Origin: an uncultured Campylobacter sp.
GTDB lineage: Bacteria; Campylobacterota; Campylobacteria; Campylobacterales; Campylobacteraceae
Assembly: GCF_937949835.1 (NCBI RefSeq)
Contig: NZ_CALEDC010000307.1
Location: forward strand, 1-11,489
Direction of reading: 5' to 3'
DNA length: 11,489 nt
The notes under the pieces are model-generated. The model had not been told where the DNA came from. It worked only from the letters and a program-made list of their open reading frames with translations, and searched no databases. Of this stretch, positions 1-9,152 are shown piece by piece (the stretch's first letter is position 1; every line of letters starts with the position of its first letter). The translations under genes and the position numbers were made by a program.

Positions 1-817
1 TGTCATTCAAAAAGAGCTTGGTTATATTATCGTCTAGATCTTGGATGCCGTTTTTAAAGTTTGCCTCATAGATAAGATCCTTCACATCAAGACCCGAATC
101 CTTGCCGTCGTCTATAAAAATTTCACCGATTTTAAAGCCCAAGGCTTTTATCGTTTTACCGCTCATATCGCTCGTGCCGTTTAGGCTAAGGCCTGCAAGA
201 CGTCCCATTCCGCCATCTTCGAGCACATTTATATCGGCTAGCTTTGCGCTAAATTTAACCTCTGTAGGTCCGTAGTTTAGATGCGTGCTAAGCGGTGCGT
301 CAGTCTTAAACAGCTTCTTGCAAGGCTCTGCGTAATATGGCGTCTTAATCGTTAAAATTCCGTCGCTCTCAAATCCATCCGCAGCGTTTTTTACGCTATG
401 CTTGATAGTGTAGTCGTAGCGAAAAGCAAAATCCTCCGGGAAAATTTTAGCAGGATCCGGCTCGTCCGTATCGTTGCTATCTTGCGCGCCAGCTTTTTCC
501 TTTAGCTTGCTAAAGCCCTCAGCAAGGCTTTTTTGTAGTTTCTCTTTTTTTACTACGCCCTCGATAAAGCCGCTTGAGTTGCTATCTCCCGGATAAAATT
601 TAGCGCTTTTAGTCTCGAAAATTTCGTTTCTAGCGATAAATTCCGCAATCTGCTGCTCAATCGCCGCGCTGGCACTCTTGCCGACCGCACCGTCAACCGT
701 TTTGGTTATGCTATCGTTTACACTTTTAGCTACGCCCGTTTTAGCGTCCTTCGTCGCTACAAAAACGCCCACTATAAGCGCTACGATGACCACTAAAGCC
801 GCGATGATCTTTTTCAT
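1..817 (-). CDS. DUF945 (YdgA)-like membrane-anchored protein, N-terminal part
   Basis: An open frame of 272 codons runs from an ATG at 817 off the left edge, so the C-terminal part is missing. The protein starts MKKIIAALVVIVALIVGVFV, a single hydrophobic helix at about residues 4-22 that acts as a signal anchor, with the rest expected in the periplasm. The following region is hydrophilic and rich in Lys, Asp and Ser. Farther on comes an amphipathic, beta-like part with LAGLSLNGTSDMSG, which resembles the corresponding part of E. coli YdgA and the DUF945 family (about 480 residues). The family's function is poorly known. Two ATGs are adjacent (820 and 817). The second sits at a better distance from the AGGAG at 822-826, so it is preferred. 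The gene is divergent from pyrG. The frame is sound; the family assignment rests on remembered resemblance only. Confidence 0.62.
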   Translation of the reverse strand, partial: MKKIIAALVVIVALIVGVFVATKDAKTGVAKSVNDSITKTVDGAVGKSASAAIEQQIAEFIARNEIFETKSAKFYPGDSNSSGFIEGVVKKEKLQKSLAEGFSKLKEKAGAQDSNDTDEPDPAKIFPEDFAFRYDYTIKHSVKNAADGFESDGILTIKTPYYAEPCKKLFKTDAPLSTHLNYGPTEVKFSAKLADINVLEDGGMGRLAGLSLNGTSDMSGKTIKALGFKIGEIFIDDGKDSGLDVKDLIYEANFKNGIQDLDDNITKLFLND

Positions 818-917
818 CATCTCTCCTTTAAATTTAAAATTTATTTGGGTGCGTATTTTGCCGTAAATTTCTAAAATTTTCAAATTCTAGCTTAGTGTGC
901 TTTAACCTAAAAGAAGT

Positions 918-923
918 TATAAT
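918..923 (+). promoter_or_regulatory. -10 box of the pyrG promoter
   Basis: TATAAT is a perfect sigma-70 -10 hexamer and predicts transcription start near 930, a 5' leader of about 26 nt. No convincing -35 box lies upstream, which is usual in Campylobacter. The Shine-Dalgarno AGGAA at 946-950 is 5 nt from the ATG. The leader is too short for an attenuator, so the G-tract/attenuator control known for pyrG in Firmicutes is not seen. Confidence 0.65.
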
Positions 924-934
924 CGCGACATTAA

Positions 935-4154
<3,220 letters not shown>

Positions 4155-4157
<3 letters not shown>

Positions 4158-4170
4158 ATTTTAAAATTTA
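4155..4170. repeat. AT palindrome starting at the recJ stop codon (copy 1)
   Basis: TAAATTTTAAAATTTA is a perfect 16-base palindrome whose first three bases are the recJ stop codon. Its core AAATTTTAAAATTT recurs twice more before the next gene. As RNA it would form an AT-only hairpin. That would be a weak terminator at best, and no U-run follows. Confidence 0.5.
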
Positions 4171-4175
4171 AAGCG

Positions 4176-4410
4176 GGCTTCGCGCGCATTTCGCGTCGGA
4201 CACGGTCTTTAATTTAATGCGCGCTGCGGATTCGGTGCGCATTACACGCCCTGCGGATCGCCCTTACTATGGCATTTATCTGCTCTACTCGCCCGATATG
4301 TATTGCACGCCTGGCGCATTGCCCTATTACAGCGCCTATCTGCTCGACTAGCTTGGCGCGCATTTGCATGCTCGACGCGACTTTGAAATTAACGCGCGAA
4401 CTATGGATTT
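4176..4410. repeat. Degenerate tandem direct repeat, ~60-bp unit, about four copies
   Basis: The best pair starts at 4241 (ATTACACGCC) and 4302 (ATTGCACGCC). It continues in parallel to TATCTGCTCTACTCGC (4277-) and TATCTGCTCGACTAGC (4337-), so the offset is 60-61 bp. Flanking weaker copies start with GCGCGCATTTCGCG (about 4182) and GCGCGCATTTGCATGC (about 4356). These two share CTTT..TTAA.GCGCG..GGAT farther in, at an offset of about 175 bp. The copies differ by many substitutions and small indels, so this is an old duplication. A fifth, very weak copy may begin near 4431. Confidence 0.45.
4217..4351 (+). CDS. Doubtful 44-residue ORF with an internal 20-residue repeat
   Basis: A short frame from ATG 4217 to TAG 4349-4351, lying over the degenerate repeat. 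The peptide contains PYYGIYLLYS (16-25) and, 20 residues later, PYYSAYLLD (36-44). Between the two repeat copies the codons for Pro-Tyr-Tyr differ only at third positions (CCT TAC TAT against CCC TAT TAC), which could hint at past coding constraint, but the sample is tiny. There is no Shine-Dalgarno sequence before the ATG and no family is recognised. It may be a remnant or chance. Confidence 0.15.
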   Translation: MRAADSVRITRPADRPYYGIYLLYSPDMYCTPGALPYYSAYLLD

Positions 4411-4549
4411 GACTTGCGACGCGAGCTCAAGCGTGCGATTTCAGGGATCGGCACGGCGCGCAAACGCGATGCGCTATCTCCAGCTCCCGCACGGTTTGCA
4501 AAACAGACGAAATTTTTGGGCGCGATAAAAGTAAAATTTAAACGTTTCT

Positions 4550-4563
4550 AAATTTTAAAATTT
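4550..4563. repeat. AT palindrome (copy 2)
   Basis: AAATTTTAAAATTT, identical in its 14-base core to the copies at 4156 and 4653. It lies in non-coding DNA and is followed by two more T and then GC-rich sequence. Confidence 0.5.
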
Positions 4564-4643
4564 TTCGAGGGCGAGCGGGGACGGTCTGAAACAGACAGAA
4601 GGACCCTGCAAATGGAATTTCGGATAAAATTTTATGAAGCGGC

Positions 4644-4675
4644 GGGCGGGCTAAATTTTAAAATTTGACTCGCCC
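4644..4675 (-). terminator. Long hairpin, probable terminator of the cupin gene
   Basis: The arms GGGCGGGCTAAATTTT and AAAATTTGACTCGCCC pair over 16 positions with one mismatch and two G-T pairs. The centre is copy 3 of the AAATTTTAAAATTT palindrome (4653-4666), with GC-rich outer stems. It starts 12 nt past the cupin stop codon in that gene's reading direction, and it also faces recJ from the other side. No T-run follows on either strand, so it is not a textbook intrinsic terminator. Confidence 0.45.
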
Positions 4676-4687
4676 TAAACTCAGAGG

Positions 4688-5017
4688 CTAAAAAACCACC
4701 ACTAAAAACCACTTAAACGGCGCGGGTGCCGAGATTGCGTGCGGCAAGCCCGCAGGCATGACGATGCTTTGCCCCGCTTTTACGCGGTGCTTCTGCCCGT
4801 CGATCGTGAAATCGCCCTCGCCCTCAAGCACGTAAACGAACGCGTCGCCGTCGGATTTGTGCGAGCTGATCTCCTCGCCGCCGTCGAAGGCGAAAAGGGT
4901 CATATTCAGCGCAGGATTTTGCGCGAGGGTGCGCGAAATCACCTTATGAGGGGACACTTCGACTAGCGAAGCAAGCTCTACGGCCTTAGCGGCGTCGATA
5001 TTTTTGATGTGTTGCAT
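4688..5017 (-). CDS. Small single-domain cupin protein
   Basis: A 109-residue protein that is one cupin_2 beta-barrel, cytosolic, with no signal peptide. Cupin motif 1 is GGEEISSHKSDGDAFVYVLE (46-65) and motif 2 is GQSIVMPAGLPHAI (82-95). The usual metal ligands HxH...E are only partly kept: His53 and His93 remain, Asp58 is near the normal Glu position, and the second His of HxH is Ser55. Metal binding is therefore uncertain, and no reaction can be assigned. The start is supported by AAGGAGAG 4 nt before the ATG. It lies 66 nt downstream of the nnrS-like gene on the same strand but has its own -10 box and Fnr-type site, so it can be transcribed alone or by read-through. The shared site type suggests a role in the same oxygen or nitrogen-oxide response. 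Confidence 0.85.
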   Translation of the reverse strand: MQHIKNIDAAKAVELASLVEVSPHKVISRTLAQNPALNMTLFAFDGGEEISSHKSDGDAFVYVLEGEGDFTIDGQKHRVKAGQSIVMPAGLPHAISAPAPFKWFLVVVF

Positions 5018-5045
5018 AAGCTCTCCTTGAAATGAAATTTGATCG

Positions 5046-5051
5046 ATTGTA
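5046..5051 (-). promoter_or_regulatory. -10 box of the cupin gene promoter
   Basis: TACAAT on the minus strand (one mismatch from TATAAT) predicts transcription start near 5039 and a leader of about 22 nt. It lies exactly 22 nt downstream of the Fnr-type palindrome at 5074-5087. No -35 box is evident, as expected for an activator-dependent class II promoter. Confidence 0.5.
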
Positions 5052-5073
5052 GCTAAAATTTGGCAAGCCCGCT

Positions 5074-5087
5074 TTGATGAGCATCAA
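5074..5087 (-). promoter_or_regulatory. Fnr/Dnr-type (Crp-Fnr family) operator of the cupin gene
   Basis: TTGATGAGCATCAA is a perfect match to the Fnr/Dnr consensus TTGAT-N4-ATCAA. Its centre (5080.5) is at about -41.5 from the predicted start at 5039, the position from which Crp/Fnr proteins activate by touching RNA polymerase. Its outer four bases lie in the last codons of the upstream NnrS-like gene (stop codon 5084-5086). Confidence 0.65.
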
Positions 5088-6517
5088 TCCGGATCCGCGC
5101 TGAAAGGATTTTTCAGAAAGATCGGGATGAAATTTATCAGATATAGCGCGACCGCGGCGATGAAAAGCGCCGAGGGGATCATCACGTATAAAACAAAGCT
5201 CTCGCCCGCAAAAACGGCTCTTAAACCTCCCGCGAGTAGAGCCAAAACGAGCGCCGTGCGGCTTAGACGCGGGAAGTTTAGCGGCGAAATTCCGCTGTGG
5301 CGCTGGCCGGCGATCATCCCTACGAAAAGTATCGCTCCGTAGATATAGCAGATCGCGATGACGTGCAGCGGCGCGGCAGCGTACCCTCCGCGGATCAGCT
5401 CCCAGCCCAGCCACAGGTATCCCGCCGCGCACGCAGCCTGCAACCCGTAGTAAAACGCCATATAGTGGCGGCTTAAAATTTCGGCGTAGTGCAGCTCGCG
5501 AAGCTTCGCCAAAAACAAAAACCCGATGCCAAGCGCGATAAATCCGCATGCCGCCTCGCTTAAAAATGGGCTCGCGAGCGCCAAAGCGAAAGCAAGAAAA
5601 GCGGCTAAATTTTTGTAGATAAAATTTGGAATAAAAACGGCGTCCTTTAGCCCCGCCTCTCTTAGCGCTTCGTTGCCGATGACGACGCTTATGCGGTAGC
5701 TTACGACGGCGATTGCCGCGACGTTGATATGCACGAAGCTAAGCAAAAACTTCTCATCCCCGCTCGCGCCGTAGGCCACAGAGCAGACGCAAAACGCCGC
5801 TAAGACCGCCAGGATGCTAAAATTATTCGAGTTTTTATCCAGCCACAAAAGCCATGCCGCAAAGATGAAAAATATCGCCCAAAACAGCGCCACAATCGCC
5901 GCCGCGAGCCGTAAATTTAAAAAGCTCACGATAAAAGCTGCGATCAGGCAGGCGGCAAAGGCGAGCGAAACGGGCTTTAGCGAGCCCTCGAAGTTCGTCC
6001 AATCGGGCAGCGCGGTAAGCAAAAACGCCGCGTAGATGCACGAAGGCGCCAAAAACAGAAAGTAAAACTTATGAGCGGCGACATAATCGATCGCCAGCGC
6101 GTCCGGCGCTAAAAAGCTAAGCGCGCCCAGCGCCGCAAAAAAGCAGGCGCAAAGAACGAAGGCGCGCATCGGATGGGAGAAAAAATTCCTCGCGCGCTCA
6201 TCTTTAAATTTAGGCGCGTAAAAGCCTAGCCGCTGCGCCGGGCACGGCTCGAGATTTTTGAGCTCCTGCGGCGAAACAGGCTCAGTTTGGCTTTGCGTGG
6301 AATTAGCTTTGGAATTCCGATCGGAATTTTTAGCGCTCTGCGAGAAGTTCTGAACAGAATTTGGCTCGGCGCTTCTGCCGCTCTGCCGGAAACCCTGCGC
6401 GGAATTTTGATATTTGAAGTTTTGCGCAGACTTGGTTTCCAAGCTCCATGTAAAATTTTTAAAATTTCGTGCGGAACCTCCCTGTTTGCGCGCACTAAAG
6501 ATAAAATTTCTACTCAT
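5084..6517 (-). CDS. nnrS: NnrS family membrane protein with a long Ser/Asn/Gln-rich N-terminus
   Basis: NnrS proteins are multi-helix inner-membrane proteins, reported to bind haem and copper and to be part of the nitric oxide response in denitrifiers and other bacteria; their exact activity is unsettled. From residue 112 on, the 477-residue protein looks like this family: HPMRAF (115-120) before helix 1, a second helix region ending LLTALPDWT (166-173), and about ten more hydrophobic segments. Family-type histidines include those in FVHINV (263), LHVIAICY (385) and GQRHSG (407). Residues 1-110 are an unusual low-complexity extension with loosely repeated SAQNF/SAQGF/SVQNF units. No ATG, GTG or TTG start that I can see offers a shorter form, and GGAGGAG lies about 10 nt before the ATG. 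The start overlaps the end of the ATPase gene by 8 nt, so it is the last gene of the ABC operon. Confidence 0.85.
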   Translation of the reverse strand: MSRNFIFSARKQGGSARNFKNFTWSLETKSAQNFKYQNSAQGFRQSGRSAEPNSVQNFSQSAKNSDRNSKANSTQSQTEPVSPQELKNLEPCPAQRLGFYAPKFKDERARNFFSHPMRAFVLCACFFAALGALSFLAPDALAIDYVAAHKFYFLFLAPSCIYAAFLLTALPDWTNFEGSLKPVSLAFAACLIAAFIVSFLNLRLAAAIVALFWAIFFIFAAWLLWLDKNSNNFSILAVLAAFCVCSVAYGASGDEKFLLSFVHINVAAIAVVSYRISVVIGNEALREAGLKDAVFIPNFIYKNLAAFLAFALALASPFLSEAACGFIALGIGFLFLAKLRELHYAEILSRHYMAFYYGLQAACAAGYLWLGWELIRGGYAAAPLHVIAICYIYGAILFVGMIAGQRHSGISPLNFPRLSRTALVLALLAGGLRAVFAGESFVLYVMIPSALFIAAVALYLINFIPIFLKNPFSADPD

Positions 6518-7199
6518 AATAGCTCACTCCTCCAAACTGCTCGCTTACCACGCGCTCTTCGTACCGCTCGTCGCGCGCGCTTAGCGGCTCATCTAGGCTC
6601 ACGACGCGCCTAAGCCCCATCCCTTTGGGCTCAAGCTCGATGATCTCGTGGCTTAGGCGTGCGGCTTCGAAGCGGTCGTGGGTCACCAAAAGGCAGGCAA
6701 GTCCCTCGTGCTCGATCTTTGAGACTAAAATTTCGATCAGCACGCCGCGCAGATCGCGATCTAGACCTACAAACGGCTCATCAAGCAGTGCCAGATCGCA
6801 GCCGCTAAGGATCGTGCGCAAAAACGCCGTGCGCTTTTGCATGCCGCCGCTTAGCTCGCGCGGGAATTTATTCAGATCGCTCGGGCTTAGCCCGATCTTT
6901 GCGGCGAGGGCGTAAATTTCGCTCACGCCCGCGGGGCTAAAAATTTCGATATTTTTAAGCGCCGTGAGGTTCGGTAGCAGGCGGTTTTCTTGAAACAAAA
7001 AGCTGATTTTCTTAAAGCCGTTTTCGATCTGCCCGCTTTTTTTATCCTCCAGCCCGCAGACCAGCCGCAAAAGCGAGGTCTTGCCGCAGCCGCTGGGGCC
7101 AAAAAGCGTCTTTACTTCGCCTGCGCGCAGCTGCAGTGAAAAATCTGAAATTATAACGTCGCGCAGAATTTCGTAGCGCAGATTTGAAATTTTTAGCAT
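6510..7199 (-). CDS. ABC transporter ATPase, NitT/TauT/SsuB type
   Basis: Energises the importer formed with the neighbouring permease and binding protein, on the inner face of the membrane. Numbered from the ATG at 7199 (229 residues): Walker A GPSGCGKT (34-41), Q-loop Gln70 in FLFQENRLLP, signature LSGGMQKR (116-123), Walker B LALLDEP (136-142) and switch His174 in LVTHD. All are intact. The short FGPSGCGKT and QENRLLP pattern is typical of nitrate/taurine/sulfonate importers. For the start, ATG 7199 has GGAG six nt upstream and overlaps the permease stop by one base (TGATG). ATG 7202 gives an ATGA overlap but is too close to GGAG. A GTG at 7211 contains the SD itself and is unlikely. It overlaps the NnrS-like gene by 8 nt. 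Confidence 0.93.
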   Translation of the reverse strand: MLKISNLRYEILRDVIISDFSLQLRAGEVKTLFGPSGCGKTSLLRLVCGLEDKKSGQIENGFKKISFLFQENRLLPNLTALKNIEIFSPAGVSEIYALAAKIGLSPSDLNKFPRELSGGMQKRTAFLRTILSGCDLALLDEPFVGLDRDLRGVLIEILVSKIEHEGLACLLVTHDRFEAARLSHEIIELEPKGMGLRRVVSLDEPLSARDERYEERVVSEQFGGVSYYE

Positions 7200-7996
7200 C
7201 ATCTGCTCCACGGCATCAGTAAAATTTCAAGCGGCTTGGTCACGAGATAATCGAAAAGCGCCGTAAAGGCTATGACTAGGCACACATACGCCATGACCTC
7301 GACTGTATCGATATTTACGCGCGCTTCGGCGATCTTTGCGCCGATGCCGTCGTTCGCGCCTAAAAGTTCCGCCATTACAAGCACTTTCGCGCCGTTGCTG
7401 ACCGCGACGTAGATCGCAGGCAGCAGCCGTTCGATTAGATGCGGCGCGTAGAGGTAGCGCAGTTTTTTTAAAATTGAGCTTTTGTAGCTGTCGAAAAGCT
7501 CGGTGTATTCGGTGCTCACGCTAGCCATCGCCTGCGCCGCGGACGCAAAAGTCATCGGCGCGACGACGATAACGACGGTAAAAAGCACGCTTGTATCGCC
7601 GAAATGAAACCAAAATATCGCAAGTACGATCCAAACGATGGGCGGCGTCGAAAGAAGCACGGTAATTAGCGGGTTTAAAAAGGCTCGCAGGCTTTTGAAA
7701 TACCCCGCCGCAAGCCCGCTGCAAATCCCCGCAAAAAGCGCGAGGAAGGTGCCTACAAGCGCGCGCTTAAGCGACAAAGCTAGATCGTTTGCAGCGAAAT
7801 TTTTTAAAATTTCGCACGCCTTAGAAAAAACAGCCGCGGGTTCTGGCAGAATGAGCGGCCCGTAAGCCTCGCTCGCCACTTGCCAAATGGCTATGAAAAA
7901 GCACACCGCTCCTAGGCTCGCAAAGCCGCCCCACAGATAGTCTATGACGTAAAACGCGGGGTTTTGAGCTTTGCGAATTTTATCGATTTTTAGCAT
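7199..7996 (-). CDS. ABC transporter permease, SsuC/TauC type
   Basis: A 265-residue inner-membrane subunit with about six helices (near residues 23-42, 78-99, 107-129, 136-158, 194-212 and 233-252). LPEPAAVFSKACEIL (50-64) between helices 1 and 2 is characteristic of the nitrate/sulfonate/taurine permease group. The cytoplasmic coupling loop (about 165-193) ends in ERLLPAIYVAVSNG, the position of the EAA motif that docks on the ATPase. The loop's own consensus is loose. The ATG overlaps the end of the binding-protein gene by 7 nt (ATGCTAA), and AAGGACGAG lies about 9 nt upstream. The substrate cannot be inferred from the permease. Confidence 0.93.
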   Translation of the reverse strand: MLKIDKIRKAQNPAFYVIDYLWGGFASLGAVCFFIAIWQVASEAYGPLILPEPAAVFSKACEILKNFAANDLALSLKRALVGTFLALFAGICSGLAAGYFKSLRAFLNPLITVLLSTPPIVWIVLAIFWFHFGDTSVLFTVVIVVAPMTFASAAQAMASVSTEYTELFDSYKSSILKKLRYLYAPHLIERLLPAIYVAVSNGAKVLVMAELLGANDGIGAKIAEARVNIDTVEVMAYVCLVIAFTALFDYLVTKPLEILLMPWSR

Positions 7997-8949
7997 AGGA
8001 AAAACTCGTCCTTAGGCATCGCGCCGCCGAGGAGCTTGGGGTTAAATTCCATCAAAATTTCATAAAATTTCAAAAGCTCGTCCTTGATCTCGCTAGGCTT
8101 TTTGACGCATAAATTCGACGTATCGATGCTCATAAATATCGCAGGCGGCGGCGCAGGGAAGAAATTCGTCCCGATCGCCGCGGCGCTTTGTTTGTTCGCT
8201 TTGATCCACGCAAGCGCGTCTGTCAAATCGGCGTTTAAGATTTCAAAATCCGCCTTTTTCGCGGCGTAAAAATCGGTATCTGCGATGATGCCTGCTTGCG
8301 GGATGATGGGCTTTACCGAAAACGCCTGCGCCCACATATCGCTTAAATTTGCCCCTCGCTGCACGGCGATGGCCGATACTTTGCCCTTCAGGATCATAGC
8401 GCTTGCTAGCGGCTCGACCGTGATCGCGACGTCGTAATCCTTAGCCAAAAACATCTGCGCGCTCTCTGCGGGAGTGGCGGTGTAGTCGATATTTAGCCCG
8501 CTAATACCCTGCTTTTTCGCTATGGCTCGCACGATGATATCTAGCATGTCGTTTTTAAAAGGCATGACGATCTTTTTGCCCTTCAGCTGCGCAAATTCCG
8601 TTATCTTATCGCCCTTGCTCATCACGATATTTAGCCCCTCGGTGAGGATATTTACCATGCCGATCTTGCGCCCCTGATTTGCGAGGTTCACCCCTACGTT
8701 GCTAGGGCTCATCATGACCTTGTACTCGCCGTTTGCCACGCCTGCGCGCAGCTGATCGGGATCGCGCCAAAGCTCGAGCTTCGCGTCGTATTTTTTGCCG
8801 ATCTGCCCCTGCATGCACGCAACGCCGATGATGAGGCTAGGCATCGCGGGCGCGCCGTAAATAGTAAAAGTCTCCTTTGCAAAAAGAGGGCTAGCAAGCC
8901 CGCTAGCCGCCAACGCAGACGTTAGTTTTAAGAAATTTCTTCTTTGCAT
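7990..8949 (-). CDS. ABC transporter substrate-binding protein with a Tat-type signal
   Basis: The periplasmic binding component of the importer, 319 residues, usual for the NMT1/SsuA/TauA-like family. The N-terminus MQRRNFLKLTSALAASGLAS has a twin-arginine motif (RRNFLK, 3-8), a modest hydrophobic core and a likely cleavage after SPLFA (residue 24). This suggests Tat export, that is, export in folded form. There is no lipobox cysteine. LKGKKIVMPF (124-133), followed by a domain ending DYDVAITVEP, follows the two-lobed pattern of NitT/TauT binding proteins. It is the first gene of the operon: AGAGGAG lies 3-4 nt before the ATG. It is preceded by an extended -10 box and an Fnr-type site. Substrates of the family include nitrate, taurine, sulfonates and thiamine precursors; none can be chosen here. 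Confidence 0.9.
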   Translation of the reverse strand: MQRRNFLKLTSALAASGLASPLFAKETFTIYGAPAMPSLIIGVACMQGQIGKKYDAKLELWRDPDQLRAGVANGEYKVMMSPSNVGVNLANQGRKIGMVNILTEGLNIVMSKGDKITEFAQLKGKKIVMPFKNDMLDIIVRAIAKKQGISGLNIDYTATPAESAQMFLAKDYDVAITVEPLASAMILKGKVSAIAVQRGANLSDMWAQAFSVKPIIPQAGIIADTDFYAAKKADFEILNADLTDALAWIKANKQSAAAIGTNFFPAPPPAIFMSIDTSNLCVKKPSEIKDELLKFYEILMEFNPKLLGGAMPKDEFFLC

Positions 8950-9002
8950 CTTCTCCTCTTTTCATTCCTGCCAAACGGCAAGATTTTGATAATCGATGTG
9001 CA

Positions 9003-9008
9003 ATTATA
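9003..9008 (-). promoter_or_regulatory. Extended -10 box of the ABC-nnrS operon promoter
   Basis: TGATATAAT on the minus strand is a perfect -10 hexamer (TATAAT) with the TGn extension. It predicts transcription start near 8996 and a leader of about 46 nt before the binding-protein ATG. Exactly 22 nt separate it from the Fnr-type palindrome upstream. Confidence 0.7.
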
Positions 9009-9030
9009 TCAAAAACAGGATTGATTCGGT

Positions 9031-9044
9031 TTGATTAAGCTCAA
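9031..9044 (-). promoter_or_regulatory. Fnr/Dnr-type (Crp-Fnr family) operator of the ABC-nnrS operon
   Basis: Read on the minus strand, TTGAGCTTAATCAA matches TTGAT-N4-ATCAA at nine of ten positions. Its centre (9037.5) falls at about -41.5 from the predicted start at 8996, the activating class II position. A further half-site-like TTGATT occurs at 9021-9026. The site lies about 93 bp upstream of the predicted ilvD start, so an effect on ilvD is possible but less likely. Confidence 0.62.
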
Positions 9045-9115
9045 TAGTCCCACTTTAAATTTTAATGCGCTTTTATACGCTAAAATTTAAAATGCCCCGC
9101 AGCGGTAAAATTTTA

Positions 9116-9124
9116 TGCTAAAAT
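9116..9124 (+). promoter_or_regulatory. Extended -10 box of the ilvD promoter
   Basis: TGCTAAAAT is an extended -10 box (TGn plus TAAAAT) and predicts transcription start near 9131. This lies downstream of the in-frame ATG at 9123, so if the promoter is right, translation must start at ATG 9153. No leader peptide or attenuator fits in the roughly 22-nt leader. Confidence 0.5.
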
Positions 9125-9152
9125 GGAGAAAATTTCAATTCAAGGATATAAA

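Larger units (their letters stand above)
4158..4687. other. 530-base gene-poor region between convergent recJ and cupin genes
   Basis: No convincing gene is present. The first half (about 4175-4410) is GC-rich and built of degenerate direct repeats of about 60 bp. Within it lies a 44-codon ORF without a ribosome binding site. The second half (4500-4680) holds two of the three AAATTTTAAAATTT palindromes, a small GTCTG-AAA-CAGAC hairpin at 4584-4596, and a longer hairpin next to the cupin gene. No tRNA or recognisable regulatory RNA was seen. Confidence 0.6.

Noticed and set aside
678..866. 62-codon plus-strand frame across the DUF945 gene start
   Set aside because: It is antisense to the signal-anchor region, so its hydrophobic look is a mirror of the real helix.
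4584..4596. Small hairpin GTCTG-AAA-CAGAC
   Set aside because: A five-base stem with no T-run and no gene end nearby; too weak to call a terminator or RNA.
4986..5549. 187-codon minus-strand frame overlapping the NnrS-like gene and the cupin start
   Set aside because: An alternative frame of the membrane protein with Arg-rich low-quality sequence. The NnrS frame has the family motifs and membrane helices.
6313..6328. 16-base perfect palindrome AATTCCGATCGGAATT
   Set aside because: It lies within the repetitive N-terminal coding part of the NnrS-like gene and is explained by reuse of Asn-Ser codons; no promoter is nearby.
7200..7211. GTG 7211 as start of the ATPase gene
   Set aside because: The GGAG that should serve as ribosome binding site overlaps it; ATG 7199 has correct spacing.
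9123..9152. Upstream in-frame ATG for ilvD
   Set aside because: It lies upstream of the predicted transcription start and lacks a Shine-Dalgarno sequence; ATG 9153 has AAGGAT and the family N-terminus MRSD.
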